A DNA stretch of 27,207 bases, taken from positions 1-27,207 of IMG/VR virus record IMGVR_UViG_3300027906_002203; one strand, given 5' to 3'. The stretch is from a virus. The translations under genes were made by a program, and so were the position numbers. The number at the start of each line of letters is the position of its first letter. Positions within the stretch are counted from its first letter, which is position 1. Below are positions 12,741 to 19,407 of the stretch, in pieces. The notes below the pieces were generated by a model that worked only from the letters and a program-made list of their open reading frames with translations, did not search any database and was not told the origin of the DNA.

Positions 12741-13477
12741 TATTTGTATCGTTTAGGACTTAACTTAGGTCTATAGTGTTGTGCTTTAAACAAACTATTA
12801 TGTATGAACTGTGTAACTTTGTTGTGCATACTTCTATGGTCACCTGTTAGTACTTCCATTTCATAGTCTTCTCTTTTGAAAGGAATAACTTGACATATAG
12901 GCATACCATAATCAAATGTAATTTCTTCACCCATTGGTGCAGTAAAAAAACTATTAATATGTGCTTCATGATATAAGTCTGTATCTATTATACCATTCAT
13001 TATTTCTAAATTCTTATGCTTGTTATAATAAGGTGCAACAAACATACAACTATATCCCGGAGGTGTTTTTACATACCAAGGGTTCATAAACTTAAAGCTA
13101 CCATGAAACGTATCAGCTTCAAAAGGATAAGCATCCATTTGTTCCATAGGGTGTGTACTAGCACCAAACATACTTTGTTGTCCACCTGGCAATCTCCATC
13201 TTATGCCTTGTGGTTGTTCTGGTGTTTCAGGTACACGTACTACTTTGTAGTCACTCCATAAAGGAATAATGTAACCTTGATTAAGAACATCTAATATACC
13301 TGGGCAACTTTTTACAGTCTTAGGTCCACCTCTATCTTCTAGCTCTTGCGACATTTGTACTTCAGGAGTCTTTTGTTTCTTGAACCATTCAGGCCAAAAC
13401 TTACTTGCTGGTACAGGTGGCAAACTTTCTTTAAGTTCTTCGTAGTTTGTAAAAAATGTTACTTTAGTTGATTTCAT
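12740..13477 (-). CDS. Conserved phage protein with C-P-(A/G)-I motif (paralog 1)
   Basis: This 245-residue protein has an N-terminal VPASKFWPEWFKKQ segment, then KSCPGILDVLNQGYIIPLWSDY, PWYVKTPPGYS, a FVAPYYNKH strand and a FDYGMPICQVIPFKRE C-terminal part. The same order of blocks occurs in the protein at 19394-20113, so the two are paralogs. The family recurs in marine myoviruses without known function as far as I recall. Fold reads as mostly beta with conserved proline and aromatic positions. The start is joined to a 30-residue membrane peptide gene by ATGA overlap. No enzymatic motif is visible. Confidence 0.75.
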   Translation of the reverse strand: MKSTKVTFFTNYEELKESLPPVPASKFWPEWFKKQKTPEVQMSQELEDRGGPKTVKSCPGILDVLNQGYIIPLWSDYKVVRVPETPEQPQGIRWRLPGGQQSMFGASTHPMEQMDAYPFEADTFHGSFKFMNPWYVKTPPGYSCMFVAPYYNKHKNLEIMNGIIDTDLYHEAHINSFFTAPMGEEITFDYGMPICQVIPFKREDYEMEVLTGDHRSMHNKVTQFIHNSLFKAQHYRPKLSPKRYK

Positions 13478-13566
13478 AATAAAAAATTATTAATAGTTCC
13501 GTAAATTAAAAACCCCCAGACAAGACTAATGCAAATCCAAAATCCTATCTTAGTTTTGTTGTTCAT
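13474..13566 (-). CDS. Very small membrane peptide (30 aa)
   Basis: The sequence MNNKTKIGFWICISLVWGFL continues IYGTINNFLL: a short polar N-terminus followed by one hydrophobic helix. It overlaps the preceding DnaE-like gene by 17 bases and its TGA overlaps the ATG of the next gene. AAAGG lies four bases before its ATG, a weak site. The exact double overlap makes a real gene more likely than chance, but the size leaves doubt. Function unknown. Confidence 0.5.
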   Translation of the reverse strand: MNNKTKIGFWICISLVWGFLIYGTINNFLL

Positions 13567-14119
13567 TAAGCCTTTCGCATATTAAATTCATTTGTACTAC
13601 TATTGCGTGTGCGTATGCAACTGCGTGTGCTTTTTTAAAGTAATAAGATCCATCAGTCGGTTTTGTCCACACGTCTTGCATTATACTCTGCCATGACTTC
13701 CCCATAAGTTTTCTCTTTGCGGGTCTTATTATCGCCAGTACCGCCGCTAGTTTCTCTATGCTGTCCGGCTTCAGTTCTTTTAGTATCGTACTGTGTTCTC
13801 CTACGTGAAATAATTTGGTTACGAATTCGTCGTGCGTGAGTAGATCCCATAATGGCTCCTTTTTCATTAATGCGTTTAAGTGTGCTTCGTCTTTAATGTC
13901 CTTATACATACTTACATTTAAAAAGTCTAGCTTAAAGTAGCCTCGCTCCTCTGCTGTTTCATAATCAATAGTAGACATTTTATCAACAGGATTATGTGGA
14001 ACTTCAGTTACATATACTCCCGTGTTATGTTTCTTTTTGTCGTCTAACCTTGCAACTCTATGTTTTAGCTTATCTAAAACAACTTCTCTGTCAGCAAAGT
14101 CTATGTCTATATCTGGCAT
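13550..14119 (-). CDS. Miniature DNA polymerase III alpha (DnaE)-like protein
   Basis: This 189-residue protein keeps, in order, short landmarks of the bacterial C-family polymerase DnaE: PDIDIDF (2-8), which in DnaE holds two catalytic aspartates; YFKLDFLNV (61-69), matching KFDFLGL with the third aspartate; EKLAAVLAIIRPAKR (122-136), matching the IALVALFRPGP region; and YYFKKAHAVAYAHAIVVQM (159-177), matching the KSHAAAYALVSYQT region. DnaE itself is about 1,160 residues, with several hundred between the first and last of these; here everything else (PHP domain, thumb, most fingers, tau and beta binding) is missing. T4-type phages use a family B polymerase, so this is unlikely to be the replicase. 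It may act as an accessory, inhibitor or decoy. Its ATG overlaps the preceding 57-residue gene. Confidence 0.75.
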   Translation of the reverse strand: MPDIDIDFADREVVLDKLKHRVARLDDKKKHNTGVYVTEVPHNPVDKMSTIDYETAEERGYFKLDFLNVSMYKDIKDEAHLNALMKKEPLWDLLTHDEFVTKLFHVGEHSTILKELKPDSIEKLAAVLAIIRPAKRKLMGKSWQSIMQDVWTKPTDGSYYFKKAHAVAYAHAIVVQMNLICERLNEQQN

Positions 14120-14280
14120 CCGTCTTCTCTATCTAATAGCTTATCTAGTTTATCTTCTATTCTAGTTAGCCTTTTGTTAAGTTTCTCCATCTCCTTTAGA
14201 AATATTTCTTTGTTCTCATCACCATATGCTTTCCATAAGGAATAATTCTTTTCATCTTTTGGACTAATACTGTTCGTCAT
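14107..14280 (-). CDS. Small charged coiled-coil protein (57 aa)
   Basis: The protein begins MTNSISPKDEKNYSLWKAYG and continues with a highly charged helix in which leucine and isoleucine recur at heptad spacing (EMEKLNKRLTRIEDKLDKLL), ending DREDGCQI. GGAG lies eight bases before the ATG. It overlaps the 2OG gene by 17 bases upstream and the DnaE-like gene by 13 bases downstream, each in a different frame. A short oligomerising coiled coil is likely. It may partner the DnaE-like protein it is coupled to (inference). Confidence 0.65.
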   Translation of the reverse strand: MTNSISPKDEKNYSLWKAYGDENKEIFLKEMEKLNKRLTRIEDKLDKLLDREDGCQI

Positions 14281-14764
14281 TTATTATCTCCGTTTTAAAT
14301 GCTAAAGTTATTCGCGGTTTATCAGCATCAATTGGTGCGTGTCCTTTGTGCAATTTTTTTGCATCAAAGCAAACTAATGTATTTTGGACAAAAGGAAACT
14401 TTGCTTCGTCCATAATTTCAAATGCACCACTGTCTTTAAGTGTTCCGCTTAACATATAAAGACAAGTTAAATCTCCATCATCAGCATGAAAGTCACTAAC
14501 CATGCCATTGTGTTGTACATTAATATACATTCTTATTAAACGTAATTGCTTGTTTAATGTCTTTTGTAACTTGTGAAACAAATATCTATTTAAAGCATCG
14601 TCTATACGTAATTCACTAATGTAAAATTCTTTTGAACCTTCTACAGATTTTTGACCAAAGTAGTGTGGATAGTTATATGTAAAGTAATCATCTAGATACT
14701 CTACCATATCCGCATTAAGCCAATTATCTACTTTTTTTATCATCTTTATTTTTTCTTCTTTCAT
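14264..14764 (-). CDS. 2OG-Fe(II) oxygenase, prolyl-hydroxylase-like
   Basis: This 166-residue protein is a compact 2OG oxygenase: FHADDGD (92-98) with the proximal His93-x-Asp95 metal site, then CLYMLS, FEIMDEAKFPF, and KKLHKGHAPI with the distal histidine (His139 or His142), followed by KPRITLAFK with Arg151 for 2-oxoglutarate. The form is that of P4H-type and phage-encoded small hydroxylases. The start is uncertain: ATG 14764 overlaps the preceding small gene by 41 bases, and ATG 14743 is an alternative; the longer in-frame extension up to 14836 is a shadow of that small gene. It is one of three 2OG-type genes here. The substrate is unknown. Confidence 0.85.
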   Translation of the reverse strand: MKEEKIKMIKKVDNWLNADMVEYLDDYFTYNYPHYFGQKSVEGSKEFYISELRIDDALNRYLFHKLQKTLNKQLRLIRMYINVQHNGMVSDFHADDGDLTCLYMLSGTLKDSGAFEIMDEAKFPFVQNTLVCFDAKKLHKGHAPIDADKPRITLAFKTEIINDEQY

Positions 14765-14894
14765 AAGGTTCGTCCCACGGTACTGCTCCACGTGGCTTAT
14801 CTTCTTTGCGTCTATCCTTTTTAAATATGTCATCAAAGTTGTTACGATACTTGTCAGTTGATGGTCTACTTCTTCCGTCCCATTTACCTGGCAT
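14724..14894 (-). CDS. Small conserved phage protein with PGKWDGRSRPS start (56 aa)
   Basis: The sequence starts MPGKWDGRSRPSTDKYRNNF, continues DDIFKKDRRKEDKPRGAVPW and ends in a lysine/arginine-rich tail. The KWDG.SRPS...Y..NF..IF pattern is, as I recall, a recurring small protein of marine T4-like phages. GGAGG lies ten bases before the ATG, and the ATG overlaps the stop of the zinc-finger gene (TAATG). It is basic, tryptophan-containing and likely disordered. Function unknown. Confidence 0.75.
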   Translation of the reverse strand: MPGKWDGRSRPSTDKYRNNFDDIFKKDRRKEDKPRGAVPWDEPYERRKNKDDKKSR

Positions 14895-15580
14895 TATAGT
14901 CCCGCCTCCTTAACAATTTCTTTAACTAGTTCAACATCTGCTACGCCTCTTTTAAAACGCATAGCCCAATGATTAGGTTGCATAACATGATATACAATTT
15001 GTAGTTGTTCATCATTCATTTTACCTAACATTTCTTTTCCACTTTTACAATTTAATATTAACCATGGACTTACTTTTCCATCTTTAATGTCTTGACAAAC
15101 ACGATTTAAACTAGCATAGTTAAAGTAATCTTGCCAACGTGCTTCTTTGTCATCACCCCAATCCATCATATGTTTTACACTACGTTCTAATGCAGTTTCA
15201 ACATTTTCTTTTAATATTAACTCTAGTGCATAACGTTCATACATTTCTTCTCTGCACCAATGATCTAATTTTACTCCACTTGTAACAACATAGTCAACAT
15301 ACTTTTCTGGATACAATGGTCGTACATTGTTTACAAATGATCCAAACTTTACAAATGCATTGTAGTACGGACTATCACAAAATTGTTCATATGTTTTGTT
15401 TTCTTTTGCTTTTTGACATAGCTTATAAAATCTATTAAATGTCAAGTAACCTAGTTGTACACGTTTCTCATCTTTTTGAAAGTGTCTACGTTTCTTTTCG
15501 CACATATGAACTGCTAGAGTTTTCTCTCTTGTAAAACTAGCATTACAATAAGGACAAGTAAATGGTTTAGAGTTTGACAT
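14894..15580 (-). CDS. Zinc-finger protein, conserved in T4-like phages, unknown function
   Basis: This 228-residue protein begins with a C2H2-type finger: Cys9-x2-Cys12, then FTREKTLAVH and histidines at 25 and 33. The rest is helical with conserved-looking segments YYNAFVKFGSFV and KLDHWCREEMYERY. As I recall, proteins of this layout are typical of marine T4-like phages, without known function; DNA or RNA binding is suggested by the finger. The ATG at 15580 overlaps the end of the preceding gene by 14 bases; the 22-residue extension upstream lies within that gene and is unlikely to be translated. The finger position at the very N-terminus fits this start. Confidence 0.8.
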   Translation of the reverse strand: MSNSKPFTCPYCNASFTREKTLAVHMCEKKRRHFQKDEKRVQLGYLTFNRFYKLCQKAKENKTYEQFCDSPYYNAFVKFGSFVNNVRPLYPEKYVDYVVTSGVKLDHWCREEMYERYALELILKENVETALERSVKHMMDWGDDKEARWQDYFNYASLNRVCQDIKDGKVSPWLILNCKSGKEMLGKMNDEQLQIVYHVMQPNHWAMRFKRGVADVELVKEIVKEAGL

Positions 15581-16034
15581 CTTTCTTATCCATCCCGAGG
15601 TCCTCTGCGTATTGTTTAAGTTCTTTTGTTGTAGATAATTTAGCAAGTAAGTCTACCTCATCTTCTTTCATGTTAGGAAACATATCTTTTAAAAATTTAA
15701 TTGTTTTAGCATCACCTGACTTTTGTTTTAGCCCTTGCCAAACGTGTTGTCTAGGTTTACTAGAAGCATTGTGCGTAGCACAAAGTAATTGCCATTGTAG
15801 TTTTGGATGTCTTGTACCTAGTACATTCCAATTCTTATTATAATGTTCGTTAGTAGATACTACTGCCCATTCCTTTGCATCGCGATTGCCACTTACGGAA
15901 CTTGCGTATCTGTTAAGTAACCAAAAGTTTAATTCTTTACGTTCTTCTTCTGTCCATTCATCAAATGCACCTTTGGCATTCATGTCCATGGCCATAAAGA
16001 TCTCATTCAGCGGTAATTTTCTTTTCTGCTTCAT
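15567..16034 (-). CDS. Conserved phage protein, first gene of its unit, unknown function
   Basis: This 155-residue protein begins MKQKRKLPLNEIF, with a DEWTEEERKELNFWLLNRYASSV segment, then KNWNVLGTRHPKLQWQLLC and a C-terminal helical region. The pattern (short helices, HPKLQW motif) is one I recall from marine T4-like phages. The start at ATG 16034 is decided by the promoter at 16042-16070: a longer reading frame would begin on the TTG that is the -35 box itself. Transcription from it would start about one base before the ATG, so the message is essentially leaderless. It overlaps the preceding gene by 32 bases. Function unknown. Confidence 0.75.
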   Translation of the reverse strand: MKQKRKLPLNEIFMAMDMNAKGAFDEWTEEERKELNFWLLNRYASSVSGNRDAKEWAVVSTNEHYNKNWNVLGTRHPKLQWQLLCATHNASSKPRQHVWQGLKQKSGDAKTIKFLKDMFPNMKEDEVDLLAKLSTTKELKQYAEDLGMDKKDVKL

Positions 16035-16272
16035 CTTTAATAGTATACCATATTGTACATAATTTGTCAAGTGATTTTTTAAGGGTTGGATAATGTTTTG
16101 AAGCTTTTACCATATCATTGAAGTCATGATGATCAAATAATTCCATTTGCTTTGGTGATCCACCAACTTCCCATCTTGGTATTTTATTATGTGGTGCGTC
16201 TCTGTATCTTGCGTAAACCGTTTCGTCTACTCTTTCGTAAATTAATTTTGCTCCGGGGATTAGTTTGCCCAT
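16003..16272 (-). CDS. Conserved small phage protein, unknown function
   Basis: This 89-residue protein reads GAKLIYERVDETVYARYRD in the first third, then a polar middle (GGSPKQMELFDHHDF) and a helical C-terminus (TLKKSLDKLCTIWYTIKDEAEKK). Start ATG 16272 is chosen because GGAG lies six bases before it; an upstream TTG is part of that Shine-Dalgarno. The gene lies directly after a strong terminator, so it depends on readthrough or on a promoter that I do not see. Its 3' end contains the promoter of the next gene. As I recall it is common in marine T4-like phages; function unknown. Confidence 0.7.
   Translation of the reverse strand: MGKLIPGAKLIYERVDETVYARYRDAPHNKIPRWEVGGSPKQMELFDHHDFNDMVKASKHYPTLKKSLDKLCTIWYTIKDEAEKKITAE
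16042..16070 (-). promoter_or_regulatory. Sigma70-type promoter (leaderless geometry)
   Basis: On the minus strand: TTGACA (16070-16065), a 17-base spacer ending ATATGG, TATACT (16047-16042), then seven bases to ATG 16034. It lies within the 3' end of the 89-residue gene. The spacer end is identical to that of the gp41 promoter. Confidence 0.75.
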
Positions 16273-16282
16273 TTGTTTCTCC

Positions 16283-16313
16283 AAAAAAAAGGAAGGCCCC
16301 GAAGGGCCTATCC
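16283..16313 (-). terminator. Strong intrinsic terminator with UUCG loop
   Basis: On the minus strand: GGATAGGCCC, loop TTCG, GGGCCTTCC, then eight T (16290-16283). The six-pair GC core is extended by three more pairs across a one-base bulge. It begins 10 bases after the transporter stop. The T run is directly followed by the GGAG of the next gene. Confidence 0.9.
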
Positions 16314-16322
16314 TATTAGTTA

Positions 16323-16970
16323 TTATTTTTTAATCCTGTTCTTTAAGTAAGATAACAAGATACCATATGCTGGTAGGAATACAATTAGTCCTACTGCAAT
16401 TTTGGTTAGTGTATTATTTTGTGCAACAATGTGCCAGTTTTCACCGATCCATGTTAAGTTGCCTTCCGCATCTGTTGAACCAGCGAATGCTGTAAAAAAG
16501 AAAGCATAAGTGTCGATGACGTTAGCCGCGATAGTTGATATCGCCGGTGCCGCCCACCACATATCTGTATACTTCTCTCTTATATGTTGGAAAACATATA
16601 CGTCTAGCATAGTACCAATTGCGTAAGCAGTACCAGATGCAAGACCAACTCTGTATGCGTGTTCATCTCCTAGTGCAAGTAATACTAACACCGAGGCTAT
16701 GATTGCCGGAATAATAGCCATTGCAACAACGGCCCTTCCAGCTTCTTTACCAACTAACCTTACAGTTAAGTCAGTTGCAACAACTACGATCGGAAACGTA
16801 AACGCCGCCGCCGCTAAAGGAAATGATCCAAACAATGGTAAATCTGCACCAGGGAATAAATCGAACCTAATTGTTACCAAGTAATTTGATACAGCAATAG
16901 TCAATGTATGCAATATTACAAGTTTAGTGACTAGTGCTTTATCAACACCGTCTAGTAGTTTTGAGAACAT
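16323..16970 (-). CDS. Queuosine precursor transporter, VUT/YhhQ family
   Basis: This 215-residue integral membrane protein has about six hydrophobic segments (roughly 12-33, 48-72, 80-100, 106-128, 145-162, 188-210). Family features of VUT_1/YhhQ are visible: FPIVVVATDLTVRLVGKEAGR, GTMLDVYVFQHIREK, and STIAANVIDTYAFFFTAF, where YhhQ has matching TD, LDV-F and ST..VDT-FF positions. YhhQ moves preQ0 or preQ1, the 7-deazaguanine precursors of queuosine. Phage copies have been described, and some phages use 7-deazaguanine bases in DNA. No queuosine synthesis gene is visible here. It has an excellent AAGGAGG six bases before the ATG, a clean terminator after it, and raised GC relative to neighbours, suggesting strong expression or separate origin. 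Confidence 0.85.
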   Translation of the reverse strand: MFSKLLDGVDKALVTKLVILHTLTIAVSNYLVTIRFDLFPGADLPLFGSFPLAAAAFTFPIVVVATDLTVRLVGKEAGRAVVAMAIIPAIIASVLVLLALGDEHAYRVGLASGTAYAIGTMLDVYVFQHIREKYTDMWWAAPAISTIAANVIDTYAFFFTAFAGSTDAEGNLTWIGENWHIVAQNNTLTKIAVGLIVFLPAYGILLSYLKNRIKK

Positions 16971-16992
16971 AATGTTCCTCCTTCTATTCTAG

Positions 16993-17343
16993 TTACTTTA
17001 CTTTTGTACCGACTGTTCTTCTCACAATGTCATTGTGATTAAACTCAGCCCAATACAACTCAAAGGCAACTCCGTCTTCGACGCCTTCGAACTGATGCAC
17101 TTTACCTGGTTTCACTTGAGTAAAGTCACCTGCGTGTAGGAGAGTCTCATCTACGAGACCATCCTGGTCATCTTGCCAAACTCTAACAATCATCTTGCCA
17201 GACTCGACAAAGAATCCGTTCCATTTGAATTCGTGTTGGTGCTCAGAGCACTTGAAACCTTTCTTGAATTCGATTCTATGGAATTCTAATACACCGTTTG
17301 CGTGTATAAGTTCTGTTTGTCCCCAAATTTTTCCTGCTTTCAT
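16993..17343 (-). CDS. Cupin-domain protein
   Basis: This 116-residue single-domain cupin shows a metal-site segment SEHQHEFKWNGFFVESGK (His35, His37 and a glutamate) and the second cupin motif PGKVHQFEG with His83. Small cupins of this type include sugar epimerase/isomerase-like and sensor proteins; the reaction here cannot be named. Two ATGs are adjacent (17346, 17343); AGGAG lies six bases before the second, which is preferred. It is 22 bases upstream of the transporter and shares its raised GC content (30 of 60 bases in 17041-17100, against 22 of 60 in 17401-17460 of the next gene), so the pair probably moved together. A link to the transported compound is an inference. Confidence 0.8.
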   Translation of the reverse strand: MKAGKIWGQTELIHANGVLEFHRIEFKKGFKCSEHQHEFKWNGFFVESGKMIVRVWQDDQDGLVDETLLHAGDFTQVKPGKVHQFEGVEDGVAFELYWAEFNHNDIVRRTVGTKVK

Positions 17344-17352
17344 CATTATCTC

Positions 17353-18117
17353 CTAATCTTGAAATGCAAACAACTTCTCAACAATATGTCCATCAATATT
17401 AACATAACGTCTTATATGTGTTGGGTCTTTTCTTGGTGTAACACCATGTAAGCTATCTACTGAATTTAAAAAGCAAACCATTGTGTTACGTTTATATGGT
17501 ACGTGATCAACAGCTTTTATATCTTCTGGTAGTGCTTCACGTCCCGTAATTCTACGCCATTGTTTTCCTGCTGTGTTTCTATAAATGTTTAGTCCACCAT
17601 CTTCACCTTTGTCTTCTGGCTTCTTAAAATAAAACAAACAAGCAAATAATTCTTTTGATTGATCAACGTGTGGTGTACGTATTTGTTTGTGGTCTATTGC
17701 ATTCATTACAAATTGCAATTCCATTCTTACTGTACTTCCTACAGGTTGTTTTCTAGGACTTACTTCTGATCTAATATACTTTGTATATAGGTCTTCTGCA
17801 AATCTACCCTTAGGATATAAGTCAGTCATTGGTACTCTAAATGCACGTAACAGTTCGTCTTTATATTGTTTGCTAGTATGATATGCGGCAAAGTCACGCC
17901 ATAAAGGTGTTACTACGTTTTCGTAATCAAACTCGTGTTGTTGATAACGCATTGTACCAAAGCCTGTATCTTTTCCTTTTGTACAATGTTGTTCTGGGTA
18001 TTCTGCTTCTAACTTTTCGTATAAGTCCCAAGGTAATACCTCAGGTATGTATATGTAAGGAAAAGGGTTTGTCTTCAACATAGAGGGTTTGAAGTTTTGT
18101 AATACACTTAGGTTCAT
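17353..18117 (-). CDS. 2OG-Fe(II) oxygenase
   Basis: This 254-residue protein has the 2OG oxygenase core in its second half: RTPHVDQSKEL with His150-x-Asp152, FACLFYFK, GGLNIYR, then DSLHGVTP (His224) and THIRRYVNIDGH with the arginine pair 236-237. The first half (NPFPYIYIPEVLPWDLYEKLE...) resembles the entry helices of a family of such oxygenases often found beside glycosyltransferases and methyltransferases. Here it follows two methyltransferase genes. The start overlaps the previous stop by four bases. The substrate is unknown; a sugar, lipid or modified glycan is possible given the neighbours. Confidence 0.85.
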   Translation of the reverse strand: MNLSVLQNFKPSMLKTNPFPYIYIPEVLPWDLYEKLEAEYPEQHCTKGKDTGFGTMRYQQHEFDYENVVTPLWRDFAAYHTSKQYKDELLRAFRVPMTDLYPKGRFAEDLYTKYIRSEVSPRKQPVGSTVRMELQFVMNAIDHKQIRTPHVDQSKELFACLFYFKKPEDKGEDGGLNIYRNTAGKQWRRITGREALPEDIKAVDHVPYKRNTMVCFLNSVDSLHGVTPRKDPTHIRRYVNIDGHIVEKLFAFQD

Positions 18118-18839
18118 TTATATCTTTCACTTATCTCATCGCTTGTGATGTTTTCTCCCGCATACAACTCCTGTTGTGGGATTTGAAACTTGTTGTTATT
18201 TTTCTTCTTCATAATAGCAACAACCATAGGGTCACGTTCCCAAGTATCTAATTGGAAGTCGTGTCTATAACCTTTATATCTTCTTAATGCAGTAACCTTA
18301 CACTTCTCTATCTTTTGCCCATCACTAGTTCCTATCCATAGTCCTAGTAAATCATAATCATTTTGATTTGCTAAACAAGGATACAAGTTAGGTTGTGTAT
18401 TAAAGAAACCATGATCAACCCAACGATAAAAAGGAAGTACATGAATCATATACCCTCCTACTTTTGTTAAGTCGTGCATATTTTTATATACTGTATATTG
18501 ATTGAATACGTGTTCGCCTGTGCCGTTATTAGTAACTAAATCAAACTGTTTAGTGTAGTTGTATTGTTTACTAATATCAGTATTAAGATCCATTGCTATT
18601 GCATCTTTTTCTGTGTTAACATCAATAGCAACATATTCTTTAAATCCTAATGCAAGGAAAAAGTCTTTTGTAGATGTAATTGTTTGATTGTGAATGTTTA
18701 ACCTATTAAACATAACAGCTCTAGCTTTATTATTTTTAATACGTTGATTGCCTAATTCACATACGGAAGGATCGCCTTTAGCACGTAAGTCGTCTACGAC
18801 TGTATCGATAGCTGTGGTGATTAAATTAGTAAATGACAC
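18114..18839 (-). CDS. Class I SAM-dependent methyltransferase-like protein
   Basis: This 241-residue protein has a Rossmann-type methyltransferase layout: motif I SVCELGNQRI (25-34, with E-L-G-N in place of D-x-G-x-G), an acidic end of strand 2 in YVAIDVN (69-75), MDLN (83-86), FDLVTNNGTGEHVFNQ (99-114, motif IV region) and GGYMIHVLPFY (128-138). Variation in motif I is moderate. The start is GTG; a weak AGGAAAG lies about eleven bases upstream. It adjoins another methyltransferase (18844-19407) and a 2OG oxygenase. The substrate is unknown; the ELGN/NNGTGEHVFNQ combination is typical of glycan-cluster methyltransferases (from memory). Confidence 0.8.
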   Translation of the reverse strand: MSFTNLITTAIDTVVDDLRAKGDPSVCELGNQRIKNNKARAVMFNRLNIHNQTITSTKDFFLALGFKEYVAIDVNTEKDAIAMDLNTDISKQYNYTKQFDLVTNNGTGEHVFNQYTVYKNMHDLTKVGGYMIHVLPFYRWVDHGFFNTQPNLYPCLANQNDYDLLGLWIGTSDGQKIEKCKVTALRRYKGYRHDFQLDTWERDPMVVAIMKKKNNNKFQIPQQELYAGENITSDEISERYK

Positions 18840-18843
18840 TTAC

Positions 18844-19407
18844 TTACTTTCCTAGTACTACAATATATTTATTGTTCGGGTGAACTTTACCTTGTTTGTC
18901 TGTTCTAGTTTTTTCAACAAACTCATGATGTACGATTTTTATACCTGGCATATTCTTTTCAATTTTATCTTTCCACCAACCAGGTGTTTCAACTATTAGG
19001 TGTGCGTTACGTCCATCTGGTAAAAACTTTTTAGCAGGACTTGTAGCAATAATAAGAAAAGCATTTTTATCAAATGTAGAATGAATATCTTGTAAAACGT
19101 TGTCTAGGAATACGGGTTCAATGTGTTCTAGTACATCAGTACTAATAAGCATATCGAAAGTGCCTTCTGGTCTAGCTTGGAAACTTGGATGTCCAGGATC
19201 CCAACCTACTGCATTAATGGCTTTGTAATTTTCTTTTAATGCTTGGACTACTCCTCCTTTGCCACAACCATAATCAAATATTGATTGCGGATCAAATTCT
19301 TTAATCCATTTCTCTATTGCTTTTAACCCTTTAGCATCTCCAAAAGATGCTTTCTCATCATGCAGTTGTGCTAACTGATGAACGTATTCTTCACTAATCG
19401 TCTTCAT
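18844..19407 (-). CDS. Class I SAM-dependent methyltransferase
   Basis: This 187-residue protein has a complete motif set: IFDYGCGKGG (43-52, motif I), GWDPG (68-72, acidic end of strand 2), FDMLISTDVLEHIEP (84-98, motif IV with the DVLEH form seen in ubiquinone and glycan methyltransferases) and FLIIATSPAKK. The C-terminal segment PGWWKDKIEK also fits this class. It would methylate a small molecule or sugar. It overlaps the preceding gene by 14 bases and is four bases from the next. Probably acts in the same pathway as the second methyltransferase and the oxygenase downstream. Confidence 0.85.
   Translation of the reverse strand: MKTISEEYVHQLAQLHDEKASFGDAKGLKAIEKWIKEFDPQSIFDYGCGKGGVVQALKENYKAINAVGWDPGHPSFQARPEGTFDMLISTDVLEHIEPVFLDNVLQDIHSTFDKNAFLIIATSPAKKFLPDGRNAHLIVETPGWWKDKIEKNMPGIKIVHHEFVEKTRTDKQGKVHPNNKYIVVLGK

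Noticed and set aside
14765-14836. N-terminal extension of the 2OG oxygenase at 14264
   Set aside because: It is an out-of-frame reading of the 56-residue gene at 14724-14894, which has a strong Shine-Dalgarno.
15581-15646. N-terminal extension of the zinc-finger protein
   Set aside because: It lies inside the preceding gene; the ATG at 15580 directly precedes the finger as expected.
16035-16070. Start of the 15567 gene at TTG 16070
   Set aside because: That TTG is the -35 box of the promoter, so it would not be in the transcript from that promoter.
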